DNA of 64,000 nt from a virus: positions 25,580-89,579 of IMG/VR virus record IMGVR_UViG_3300042691_016646; one strand, written 5' to 3'. Of the stretch, positions 45,601-53,358 are shown piece by piece (the stretch's first letter is position 1; each line of letters begins with the position of its first letter). The notes beneath the pieces are model-generated. The model worked only from the letters and a program-made list of their open reading frames with translations. It was not told the origin of the DNA and made no database searches. A program made the position numbers and the translations under genes.

Positions 45601-48600
45601 CAAAATTATAAATACTTTCTGCAATGACATTAAAGGCTTGTTGAGCAAGATATGCCCCTCCAGCAACAGCTAATAATGGTCCAGCTATTTTAGATATTGC
45701 ATTAACAGTTTTCATAATGCCAACAGTTGCGTCCCTACCAAATCCTAAGCCTTGAGCAGCACTGATGACAGCTTTTTTGCCGCCAGTACCAAGGCCACCA
45801 CCACCTAAAAATTTCATTACGCTCTGAGCTTTTAGCTCTACGCCAAATGCTTGTAAAGCAAAAGCTACTCCAGCCACTGTAGTAACCAATCCCAATAAAG
45901 AATGAGACATTGTAGTCAAAGCGGATGAGTTTTCATCAAGTGGCGGAAGCATAGCTTGTAATGATGCAGTAACCATTGATATAGCTATAGCTGCACCGCC
46001 AACGTCTGATGGCATCATGCTACCTAATCCGCCAGATCTCTGAGATTGTCTTTCCTTATTTGCAGTTCTTGCTCTAGCAAATTCATTTTCTCTAGCTGAT
46101 ATTGCATCTGCTTTTTGTTTTTGTAGTTGATTCCAGCTATCAGCGCGACTATTAGCGCGAGTGTCACTATCTTTAAAATTGGATTGTGTTCCACCTTGTA
46201 AAGTATCTTTTGTGAGTTGACTAGCAGCTTGTTTGTTGGATTTAGCTTGTTGTATCAAGGCATTTTGTTTATCCATCAACTGAGTTTGTTTTTCTATAGT
46301 TGCTTGATGTTTTTTCTGTATACCCTCAAATTTTTGTTCTTCAGCCAAAGCCCTTTGATCTACTTCAATTCGCTTGGACTCAGCATCCATTTTCATCTGA
46401 ACAATTCTATTGGCAGCTGTTCCAGTTGCAGCAGCTTTTCCTTGTTGTGTTGCTAATTTTGCCAGAGCTTGATCATAAGCACTTATTCTTGCATCCAAAG
46501 CGGCAGATTCTTGATATAAACCATCCGTTACTTGCTTTTGTTTTTCTAGCGAAGTAGACAATACTTTAGAATAACTACCAGTTTTCTTGATTTCTTGTGC
46601 TGTAGCAGCAATTTCACGTTGAATTTCCCCATTATCAGCTAATCCAGAAATTTTAGATTTAACATTACTTGATGTTACTGCGCCACCAGCTTTATTAGTC
46701 GTAGTTGCTGTTGCAGCAGTTGCTGCCGCAGAAGATGCTGGAGAAGTTGCTGAAGATGAAGCTGTTTCACTTGCTGTAGTACCAATTGCTTTTGCGCCCG
46801 AAGTCAAAGCATCAACATAATCTTGCATACGTATTTGAATTACAGCACTTGATGCTCCCTGCTTCAACATTTGTGTTACAAGTTGTGAATATGCCGAAGA
46901 TAATTGAGCGGCTTGCTTAAAAGATAAATTATTAGCATTTGCATAATCTACTAATGATTTACTTAAATCTGGAGTAACGGCTTTTAATACTTGGAATTGT
47001 TTACGGCCCTCTTCAACACTAACATCCATAACGGAAAAAGTACCAGTTAATTTACTGATTATTTTATTCAATACTGTAGGAGCTTTTATATCAAAGCCGG
47101 GAATATTTGAGTCGCTAACAATTGATTTTGCCCCAGTTCCAGAAGTTCCAGCGGCAAAACGCTGAACAACTCCACCCTTGGCGTATTTACCAACTTTATT
47201 CATACGATTTAAATTACCGTATCCTATATTTTGTGCAGATGATCTGTTAACAACAAATTCACCGGGAGTTAATAGGGCCGGAACGGTATCAGTACCAACT
47301 CCACCACCAGCAGCAAACTTAGAGATAGGACCACCAAAAAACTTTTTCTTTACATTGATACCAGCTAAAACACCGTTATTGATTGAGTTTACAATCTTAC
47401 TAGATATACTACCGCTTCCCATATCTCCATCGATAATCTTACTGGAGTATGAGGCTTTAGCATCAGCTTGTCTTAATTTACCTATAGCTCCAGCATTACC
47501 AAATAATGCCGCCAATCTCTGTCTATTTCCTTGTAAAGAAGACGCAGGAAAATCGAATACAGCATTACCAGAAGCTGGTCTAGCACCAGTTAAAGCATCG
47601 ATTACACCTTCATATAAATACCCGGAAGTAGTTCTTATGGCACCTGCATCAGATTGAATTCTTTTTGCTGCTGCCGATAACAGTGCATCATTACTATCAA
47701 CTGGTGGAATGTCTAATAACTTTTTAGACGAAACTTCATTAGCTACGGATGCAACCGCTTCAGATAGTTTAGTTTTTACATTGTTCTGAATAATTTGACT
47801 TAAAGAGCCAGACTTTATATCTCCAATAGATGGATAAAATGTTTGTATGTTTCCAGCTTCTAAAATTCCTTTGGCAAAAAATGTATCTGATTTACCAGCC
47901 ATTTTGTCGCCTTTGTTTTTATACGGCTTAACTCCAGCTAATGATAACAATTCAGAATTTGTTATATTAAAACTTTTACTTTTAAATGGTTTTAAACCAT
48001 CTGGAGTGCCTTCTTTATTCATAAAGAATGCGCCAATACTTCCATCAGCTACAGAAAATCTTAATTCATCTTTATCTCGACCAGATGTATATTTTGCTTT
48101 TTTATCTTTTTTTCCAAGAGATTGTGTTTTTTGTGGACCTCTAGCCATAGCCAGCTTCTGAGCCGTGGTCATAGGTCCACCATTTTCATAACGATTTTCA
48201 TTCATCGCAGCAAGAGTACCAGCACCCATCTTATTAACGCTACTCTTGCGTATAACAAATTCACCCGGAGCTAGCATCGCTGGAACAGTATCTCCATTAC
48301 CAGAACCGGGAACTAGACCACCCCTAGCAAAACCAAGAACTTTACCACCTTTATTATAAGCTCTACCAGAAGTGGCACCGCTCATCATTCCGCCCAAGAA
48401 ACCTCCCATACCCTTCACTAATTTAAAAGCCGCCAAAGCTGCTAACATTGGAAGCAATGGCTTAATAGAGTCACCAATCTTTATGAGGGCAGATGCTAAA
48501 CTAAGAGCAGTATTAGCCATTACTTGAAAAGTAGATGTTTCAGTAACACTACGAATAAGTGCCAAAAACTCTTCTTTGACTTTCATAATTCTAATAGCTA

Positions 48601-49702
48601 ATGCCGCTTGTGCTGATGCAGCATCATTAGTCAAAGAATCACCGGCTTTCATAGCAACATTTAACGCGGACTGAGCGGTAGAAAATTGCTGTAAAAGTGG
48701 AAGAACTTTACCAATTTGTCTGAATCCACCAAGCTCTTCAGCTATACTAATAAAAGTAAGATCACCTTCTCCAAGTCCACTTAGGGCTTCACTTAGTCGT
48801 TTAATAGCCTCATATGGACCAACAAATTTACCGTCTAAGTCAGTAAGTTCAACACCAAATTGTTTTAAGAACTCAATAGTCTTGGGTCGTTGAATACGTG
48901 TAAAGATAGTACGCAAACCTGTACCAATACTTTCGGCACTTTCTCGCGTTGTGGCTCTTACGCTTGTAAATAATGCTAATAGTTCATTTAGATTACCACC
49001 AGAAGCTTTAAACACACCACCAGTTCTACGAACAACGTCAATTAAGTCACTAGCTTCTACAGCGAATGCACCAGCAACAGCATTAATAGAACCAAGCTGC
49101 TGTTCTAAAGCTCCAACTCCCTGCTGGAATTGTGCTAAGATAGCAATGGCACCTTCGGCAGTTTCTGTGATACTATCAAAGTTAGGGGCAAGTGCCGCTT
49201 TTGCTAGTGTCTTTAGTGCAATAGATGTATCTTCAGCGGTCAAACCAGCCTGTGCTAAGACTGTAGAAACTTCTAACAAATCAGAAGATGCTACACCAAA
49301 ACCAGTAGACAGACTAGTAATTTGCTTTGTTAATCCGCGAAGCTGACCAACACTTTTACCAGTAACTTGAGAGACTTTAATTAACTGTCTTTCAAAATCA
49401 ATAGCACTATTAACAGCACTATTGAGAGTACTAGTAAATAAACCAACTGCTCTTGTGGCTACAGAAAAAGCAGCAAAACGCCTAATGGACAAAGCAAATG
49501 CCTTGCCCATGCGTTCTGCTGCCGTTGTTGCTTGATTAACCTGTTGAGTTACTTGCTGTAATTGACGCTGTGCTTGTGGGCTATTCTGAATTTGTACATT
49601 AACATTTACACCCTGTAACTGGCTCTGAATTTGTTGTACAACTTGCCTAACGTTATTTGGAGCTTGTAACTGTAATTGTGCGGTCAGTACGAATCTTGAC
49701 AT
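42665..49702 (-). CDS. Tail tape measure protein
   Basis: 2345 residues; sets tail length by occupying the tube during assembly. N-terminus is Gln-rich helical (RQLQQVTQQVNQATTAAERM); residues 60-400 match the conserved tape measure core (GKSVGQLRGLTKQITSLSTG, AVEASDLIDVVRRTGGVF, LIALFTSV-type helices). Hydrophobic alanine/glycine-rich segments at about 1330-1430 could cross a membrane on ejection. Long helical coiled regions follow. Three copies of GDTVPAMLxPGEFV are spread through the protein near nt 48250, 47250 and 43110. By the rough 0.15 nm per residue rule, tail length would be about 350 nm. AAGGAG site before ATG. Confidence 0.92.
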   Translation of the reverse strand: MSRFVLTAQLQLQAPNNVRQVVQQIQSQLQGVNVNVQIQNSPQAQRQLQQVTQQVNQATTAAERMGKAFALSIRRFAAFSVATRAVGLFTSTLNSAVNSAIDFERQLIKVSQVTGKSVGQLRGLTKQITSLSTGFGVASSDLLEVSTVLAQAGLTAEDTSIALKTLAKAALAPNFDSITETAEGAIAILAQFQQGVGALEQQLGSINAVAGAFAVEASDLIDVVRRTGGVFKASGGNLNELLALFTSVRATTRESAESIGTGLRTIFTRIQRPKTIEFLKQFGVELTDLDGKFVGPYEAIKRLSEALSGLGEGDLTFISIAEELGGFRQIGKVLPLLQQFSTAQSALNVAMKAGDSLTNDAASAQAALAIRIMKVKEEFLALIRSVTETSTFQVMANTALSLASALIKIGDSIKPLLPMLAALAAFKLVKGMGGFLGGMMSGATSGRAYNKGGKVLGFARGGLVPGSGNGDTVPAMLAPGEFVIRKSSVNKMGAGTLAAMNENRYENGGPMTTAQKLAMARGPQKTQSLGKKDKKAKYTSGRDKDELRFSVADGSIGAFFMNKEGTPDGLKPFKSKSFNITNSELLSLAGVKPYKNKGDKMAGKSDTFFAKGILEAGNIQTFYPSIGDIKSGSLSQIIQNNVKTKLSEAVASVANEVSSKKLLDIPPVDSNDALLSAAAKRIQSDAGAIRTTSGYLYEGVIDALTGARPASGNAVFDFPASSLQGNRQRLAALFGNAGAIGKLRQADAKASYSSKIIDGDMGSGSISSKIVNSINNGVLAGINVKKKFFGGPISKFAAGGGVGTDTVPALLTPGEFVVNRSSAQNIGYGNLNRMNKVGKYAKGGVVQRFAAGTSGTGAKSIVSDSNIPGFDIKAPTVLNKIISKLTGTFSVMDVSVEEGRKQFQVLKAVTPDLSKSLVDYANANNLSFKQAAQLSSAYSQLVTQMLKQGASSAVIQIRMQDYVDALTSGAKAIGTTASETASSSATSPASSAAATAATATTTNKAGGAVTSSNVKSKISGLADNGEIQREIAATAQEIKKTGSYSKVLSTSLEKQKQVTDGLYQESAALDARISAYDQALAKLATQQGKAAATGTAANRIVQMKMDAESKRIEVDQRALAEEQKFEGIQKKHQATIEKQTQLMDKQNALIQQAKSNKQAASQLTKDTLQGGTQSNFKDSDTRANSRADSWNQLQKQKADAISARENEFARARTANKERQSQRSGGLGSMMPSDVGGAAIAISMVTASLQAMLPPLDENSSALTTMSHSLLGLVTTVAGVAFALQAFGVELKAQSVMKFLGGGGLGTGGKKAVISAAQGLGFGRDATVGIMKTVNAISKIAGPLLAVAGGAYLAQQAFNVIAESIYNFDGRLKQSIESGDVEGAKTAAREKADFQQGSGAIGGVLAATAAGAAIGSFIPVIGTVIGGLVGLGVGILGVSSSFLTTTDSAVALAAAQAGAVKTQKALDEAQKVAATAMDDFKNGTISASEALAKIRAKTGEANAQMGRANTFATENLKNRSNAYSDSGFLRNVGALGGLNPFMETTGARNARLGKESADQINNAAKQQQEAFNIESPARQAAIRSGVARGKNINAVRAEATNGLQKQISEQRLLGNQLQSSGDEAGAKAAFAAASQMEAQLKQVNKEIENIEKEVKRQKELYDAMNLGLRSATATSSALSATMDRFSAGFEVGGSTLGSDIEFLQQSMSSAAQAMDPNEIKDAVSNVSSNLREFGVGEEYIKKFEGNVAAFTSAQQNYNKAFDNIKNSMAEADFKGLSSDEIKKKFADELTKGMDEEGAKSLKAAIGGMDLSDTDVDQIIAGDLSVFGNKLTEVQKKMFEDLQKIEQDRARAEQVLIDFTKKRIDAERNLVAAQQEALDLTLEGREVQAKYGGKAVSAEERRANILGKSNVEGNRLGLTAMRTGSIQELRARNAEIRGGFANVEARRTERGGMDRTAGVVADESQKDLEKAYKTQIETIRGLIKLEEEQLKITQEKNKLEKESMESLIKGDVEEFFKKQSAVGATAAIASGDTRLQNYYGADALGMAYQDIQRQQEAGVQELYGQQLGGAGGLVESAAGAALSARGVTDMRAAQVMAGTTAEEEASKSRLRELGGMLGETGQLGTEMAEMQVTTATMNVTAAQVKFDETMARGRAKAEEGLASENKSAAEFKSRGGLIYASRGIFVPRGTDTVPAMLTPGEFVVNRAAVQRDNNLQILQAMNGNSSPPPAAGQAVGMAKGGMVQYFRDGGQPQGGGSFAGMFAGITDGLSKFATSFGSQISEAVDKLKGINITLSSNSNVNVNINDSSGLLKMLKEDTRKDILAAIEREFKDSQGGSLKRNSSVLGS

Positions 49703-49735
49703 AATTCTCCTTTACTGATGCCACACAACTCTATC

Positions 49736-50626
49736 TCATTCACTATCCGTTGCTGTTGACTTCTTTTTCTTGGATGTTGGTTTTTCGGCTTCTTCTGTTT
49801 CTTCTGGCTTAATTTCCTTATCTTGGTCATCTACATAAACAACGCTCGGAATATAATTACCATTTTCGTCAAGAACATTACCATCTTTATCTACTCGCTT
49901 ACCATCTTCGTTGAGCCAGTATCCGTTCTTGTCTATTCTGCGACCTTGAGTATCTACAGTTTCGCCCTTGTCATTAACTAGACTTAAATCCTCGTTGACA
50001 AAGTGGAACATTTTAAGGAATTTATTTTCCGGCTGCTTTGCCTCAAAGTCCTTATCTACAGCGTACATCATACCCGCAAGTGCTGATGCAGCACTAAAAG
50101 CTATCTGATCGTCAGACCTTTCTTTATAATCATCTAAACTGTTATACACTTTCTGACCATTTTCATAAAAGGCAGAATGTGCTACTAGATAGTCAAATCT
50201 GACATTATCTGAGATGGATTCTGCGGTGTTTTGCTCAAGGCTCATTTTCTCTGCAATTAAGTCTCTAAGCTCATTTCGCTTAATTCTCATCTGAATAGCA
50301 ATATCCTTGCCTTCTGATGCTTTTAGCTTTTTACCACCATTCCCGCTAACATACAATCTTTTTTCTAAATCAGAGATTTCTTGAACAACCTTTCTTTGCT
50401 CTTCGTCTTTACCTTCGTCCCAAATCCCCTGCTCTTTCATAAATTTTTCAAGTTCCTTCTTGGTCATAATTCCTTCACGAACACAATCTGTCCAAGCTTT
50501 TGCTCCGACTCGTTGAGCTTGAGAAATTAATGCGCTACTGGGGCGTTTAACTACTAACTTGACGTTTTCATCTTTGCCATTCTTATTTAAAACTACATCT
50601 ACTATCTTTTCCTTATCCTGTGACAT
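49736..50626 (-). CDS. Tail assembly chaperone-like protein B with seven-residue repeat
   Basis: 296 residues from ATG 50626; the upstream in-frame TTG at 50638 is part of its ribosome site (TTGGAGG). Residues from about 40-180 are paralogous to the protein at 50981-52009: both share a helix ending in a G/EIMTxxEL-like turn, a short acidic MxExGIW-like segment and later a SLDDY motif. Six exact seven-residue units with a Gly in the fourth position (NDKGETV, DTQGRRI, DKNGYWL, NEDGKRV, DKDGNVL, DENGNYI) occupy nt 49976-49851. The C-terminus is acidic then Lys-rich. It lies immediately before the tape measure gene, the normal place of tail assembly chaperones. Confidence 0.6.
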   Translation of the reverse strand: MSQDKEKIVDVVLNKNGKDENVKLVVKRPSSALISQAQRVGAKAWTDCVREGIMTKKELEKFMKEQGIWDEGKDEEQRKVVQEISDLEKRLYVSGNGGKKLKASEGKDIAIQMRIKRNELRDLIAEKMSLEQNTAESISDNVRFDYLVAHSAFYENGQKVYNSLDDYKERSDDQIAFSAASALAGMMYAVDKDFEAKQPENKFLKMFHFVNEDLSLVNDKGETVDTQGRRIDKNGYWLNEDGKRVDKDGNVLDENGNYIPSVVYVDDQDKEIKPEETEEAEKPTSKKKKSTATDSE

Positions 50627-50638
50627 GGGTTCCTCCAA

Positions 50639-50968
50639 TTATTTGTTAGGATTTATTACTGGAATTTTAAGTTGATATCTTGTCCACTCTACTTCATATT
50701 GAGCTAACTCAGCATCAATATTTCTAGCTTGATTATTACCACGATCTAAGATTTCTGATCTAACCTTATTATAAAGATTCTTCATCATCTCTTGATCTTT
50801 AGTAAGTGGCTCTTTGGATTCACTATTCCACAAGAATCCAAAATTCTCTTCTATAGTGCTTAAAGCACCAATCATAGTCGTCTGTATTTTCTTTTTTAGA
50901 ATTTTAGACAATCTATCTCTTGAGTCAGATTTGTATTTTGAGTCTCTAATCTTTTTATAATCGTCCAT
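50639..50968 (-). CDS. Small helical protein between the two chaperone-like genes
   Basis: 109 residues (110 if the adjacent upstream ATG at 50971 is used; the second ATG has the better spacing from AAGGAGG). Mostly alpha-helical and charged: DDYKKIRDSKYKSDSRDRLS, a KKK segment and QARNIDAELAQYEVEWTRYQ. No domain recognised. It sits between paralogous chaperone-like genes just upstream of the tape measure, so a role in tail assembly is inferred from position. Thirteen bases separate it from the next start. Confidence 0.55.
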   Translation of the reverse strand: MDDYKKIRDSKYKSDSRDRLSKILKKKIQTTMIGALSTIEENFGFLWNSESKEPLTKDQEMMKNLYNKVRSEILDRGNNQARNIDAELAQYEVEWTRYQLKIPVINPNK

Positions 50969-50980
50969 CATATCCTCCTT

Positions 50981-52009
50981 CTATATTCCTTGTCGAGTAG
51001 CCTGCATTTGAATATTTTGTCGCTGATCGGGCAAGTGTTGTTCTTGAATGCTGTCAAGTTGTCTAAGAGCAGCAAATCTTTGAGCTTTAATAATATTAGC
51101 TTGAGTATTATTTAAACTATTAATTTTATCTGTAGTTTGCTTATTGCTAGACATTACATACACTTCACCAGCATTTTTTATTTTTTCATTGTTTGTTTGG
51201 TTTTCAAATTCACGTTCATAGCGTTCTTTTTCTCGTTTCTTATGCTGAACTATGAACCATCCATCTAGCATATCATCATCTTCTATAACTTCTTTATTGG
51301 GACAGTCCATTGATTCTTGTATATTATCATACATTTGTGACCAAATTAATAAACTTTTTTGATTATGTGTTAATTCTGTATTTGGTGGATTAGCAAAAAG
51401 TGAAATGTTACTTTTCTCACGAACTATCCATAGCGATTTCCATGGATCATTTCGTGCTAAATCTCTACATTTAGTATCGCTCAAAAAATGAGACTGCCAC
51501 TCATCTATAACATATTGTAAAGATATCTCATCAAAATCATATGGTTGATTATCACAATATGTAGTGTTTTTTATTATCCAAGCTAGTCTTTCTGTTGAGG
51601 CTACTCCTTCGCATGTATTTTGATGATACATGTATTTTTTATTGAGATGGCTAGACAACTGAAGCTCACCAGCACGTAAGTATTTTCTTATACTATTAAC
51701 CATCATCGTATTATCTCTATTATTATAGATTTCAACTTTAAGACGTTCAAGATCATTTTTCAGTGATTCTTCCTTTTTATTATCATGAATAGTCCACAGT
51801 TCATTTTCTAACATCCACTGATCCATATCCTCTTCTGTCATTATTTCTTCTGAATAAGCTTTGTCATAAGCAGATTTATAGATTTGGCAAGATTTGAAGT
51901 TTTGCTCAACTGTGATAGGGTGTATTTCCAATTCTATATTATTATGGTTAATAAATACTTTTCCAGATCGTATCATAGAAACGAAAAACTCCCGCTCATG
52001 ATGCTTCAT
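50981..52009 (-). CDS. Tail assembly chaperone-like protein A
   Basis: 342 residues, helical and highly charged, no enzymatic motif. Shares a region with the product at 49736-50626: SAYDKAYSEEIMTEEDMDQW is the counterpart of AKAWTDCVREGIMTKKELEK there, followed by ENELWTIHDNK against EQGIWDEGKDE and a later NTCEG against NTAES. So the two genes are a duplicated pair flanking the 109-residue gene. The N-terminal 30 residues are different. The start codon lies inside a terminator-like hairpin that follows the tail tube gene, so expression is likely kept low relative to the tube. Confidence 0.6.
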   Translation of the reverse strand: MKHHEREFFVSMIRSGKVFINHNNIELEIHPITVEQNFKSCQIYKSAYDKAYSEEIMTEEDMDQWMLENELWTIHDNKKEESLKNDLERLKVEIYNNRDNTMMVNSIRKYLRAGELQLSSHLNKKYMYHQNTCEGVASTERLAWIIKNTTYCDNQPYDFDEISLQYVIDEWQSHFLSDTKCRDLARNDPWKSLWIVREKSNISLFANPPNTELTHNQKSLLIWSQMYDNIQESMDCPNKEVIEDDDMLDGWFIVQHKKREKERYEREFENQTNNEKIKNAGEVYVMSSNKQTTDKINSLNNTQANIIKAQRFAALRQLDSIQEQHLPDQRQNIQMQATRQGI

Positions 52010-52032
52010 ACAGCTTTCTCACAAGCGGGAGT
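51984..52032 (-). terminator. Terminator/attenuator-like hairpin overlapping the next start codon
   Basis: Minus-strand arms ACTCCCGCTTGTGA (52032-52019) and TCATGAGCGGGAGT (52001-51988) pair over 14 positions (two G-U), with nine consecutive Watson-Crick pairs at the base and a 17-base loop holding the ATG at 52009. TTTTT then CGTTTC follows (from 51988). It lies after the tail tube gene, within the 5' end of the downstream ORF. Confidence 0.65.
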
Positions 52033-52037
52033 CTCAT
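51996..52037 (-). CDS. Possible 13-residue leader peptide before chaperone-like gene A
   Basis: Short ORF beginning ATGAGACTCCCGCTT with a good AAGGA site six bases upstream; product MRLPLVRKLYEAS. Its stop codon (TGA, 51998-51996) lies ten bases past the ATG of the next gene, in another frame. It runs through the left arm and loop of a terminator-like hairpin. Ribosomes on this leader could open the hairpin and reinitiate at 52009. Regulation is inferred; no experiment can be read from sequence. Confidence 0.4.
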   Translation of the reverse strand: MRLPLVRKLYEAS

Positions 52038-52081
52038 TTTGTTTCCTTAAAAATCCTATTAAGTTTTAGCTAAACGATATA

Positions 52082-53308
52082 TTACTGACCATTAAACTTA
52101 AATCCACCAACTGGAGCAACAGTGCTTCCGGCTGGATCCAAGGGGTGGAAAACGCTTAGAGCATTAAAGGTGCTATAACTATATGTAGTTGTTACATTAC
52201 CACCACCAGCGTCACCGCCCGTATAGTTAATAGATGATAATCTGTTTTTATTACCAAGGTCAAAACATGTACCATCATGTAATCTGATTAAGATGGTTTC
52301 ATTTGGAGTATTATTTCCATAATTTTCTGTACCGAGAGCATAACTTACCCCATTCACAGTACCGCCCTTAATGCCTTCTTCTAATGCCTGTACAAAGTCC
52401 CCAGAAGCACAAAGAGCTTCAATTTCACATGTAACTTCTACAGGGAAATTTGCATATCTTGTATATGGAGCTTTTCTTCCAAGTTCCTGTACACTTTCAC
52501 GATTTAAGTCACAACTTATGCTAATATTCTGTAAGTGTACTCTAGGTACTCCAGTAGCGGCTGTTCCGCCCGTCCAAGCATTGCCAGTAGTAGTTCCTAC
52601 AACTCCCTTGATTGATACGGGAAGCACAGAACCATTTAAAGCAACATTTTCTCTTCTTTGTACTCCACCTCTGAATGCTGGACCTCCAGCACCACCGCTA
52701 AAATTGCCGGGACCGTCATAGTAATTTGTTCCAGATGTAAGAGTTCTAACAACAGCATTGGTTGCTACTGATGGACTAGTATTCCATTGCTTGTGGTTGC
52801 CAACCAATGTAAGTGACTCAGTAGCATTGCCATCTACAGGAATAGTATAACCAATACTACTAACATACATTCCGCTCATTAAAACTTCTATTGGTGTAGC
52901 TGAATCATCGCCAACGTGAGAAACAGTATCCGAGAAAATGCCTAGACCAACATTGCATCTGTATTTTGTTCTAGCGACTAGAGAAGCTTTAGCGGCACCG
53001 GTTGTAGAATTATCAGTTGCCACGGCGGCTGTTGCAACGTGATACATTAATGGATAACCATCAAGTACCTTTTCAAGAGTTACTTCAACGTCTGGCACAC
53101 CTTCAATATTTTCATAAATATGAATTTGACCTAGTTCAAATACTTGCTCTAAATTAAATGTTGTATTGATACCTACGCTTTGTACGCCGTGTAAAACTGT
53201 TGCAGCACCGTAATTTGATAAAGCACCGGTTTGTGCATTAGTTTGCTGTGGGTGAAGGGCCACTGCTTGGCAAGCATAAAAAATTCTATTATTGTTTGAA
53301 GCGGGCAT
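52082..53308 (-). CDS. Tail tube protein candidate
   Basis: 408 residues. MSGMYVSSIGYTIPVDGN then ESLTLVGNHKQW (about 143-170) is the beta-strand and loop pattern of phage major tail proteins, in which a hairpin packs the tube ring; VEVTCEIEALC and ETILIRLHDGTCFDLGNKNR add the following strands. It is Gly/Thr/Ala-rich and free of Lys clusters. It sits just before the chaperone-like genes and the tape measure, the standard location. A strong AGGAGAG site, an upstream 22-base promoter-like motif and a terminator-like hairpin after the gene all fit an abundant protein. Identity as tube is well supported by position and moderately by pattern. Confidence 0.68.
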   Translation of the reverse strand: MPASNNNRIFYACQAVALHPQQTNAQTGALSNYGAATVLHGVQSVGINTTFNLEQVFELGQIHIYENIEGVPDVEVTLEKVLDGYPLMYHVATAAVATDNSTTGAAKASLVARTKYRCNVGLGIFSDTVSHVGDDSATPIEVLMSGMYVSSIGYTIPVDGNATESLTLVGNHKQWNTSPSVATNAVVRTLTSGTNYYDGPGNFSGGAGGPAFRGGVQRRENVALNGSVLPVSIKGVVGTTTGNAWTGGTAATGVPRVHLQNISISCDLNRESVQELGRKAPYTRYANFPVEVTCEIEALCASGDFVQALEEGIKGGTVNGVSYALGTENYGNNTPNETILIRLHDGTCFDLGNKNRLSSINYTGGDAGGGNVTTTYSYSTFNALSVFHPLDPAGSTVAPVGGFKFNGQ

Positions 53309-53336
53309 AATTCTCTCCTATTTTAAGATGGTAAGC

Positions 53337-53358
53337 TCTAGTTAGTTATACACTAAAA
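53337..53358 (-). promoter_or_regulatory. Putative late promoter motif upstream of tail tube gene
   Basis: Minus-strand TTTTAGTGTATAACTAAC followed by TAGA; 17 of 22 positions match the copy at 59593-59614. Both end 28 bases before their ATG. Likely a phage-specific promoter, inferred from conservation and equal spacing. Confidence 0.5.
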
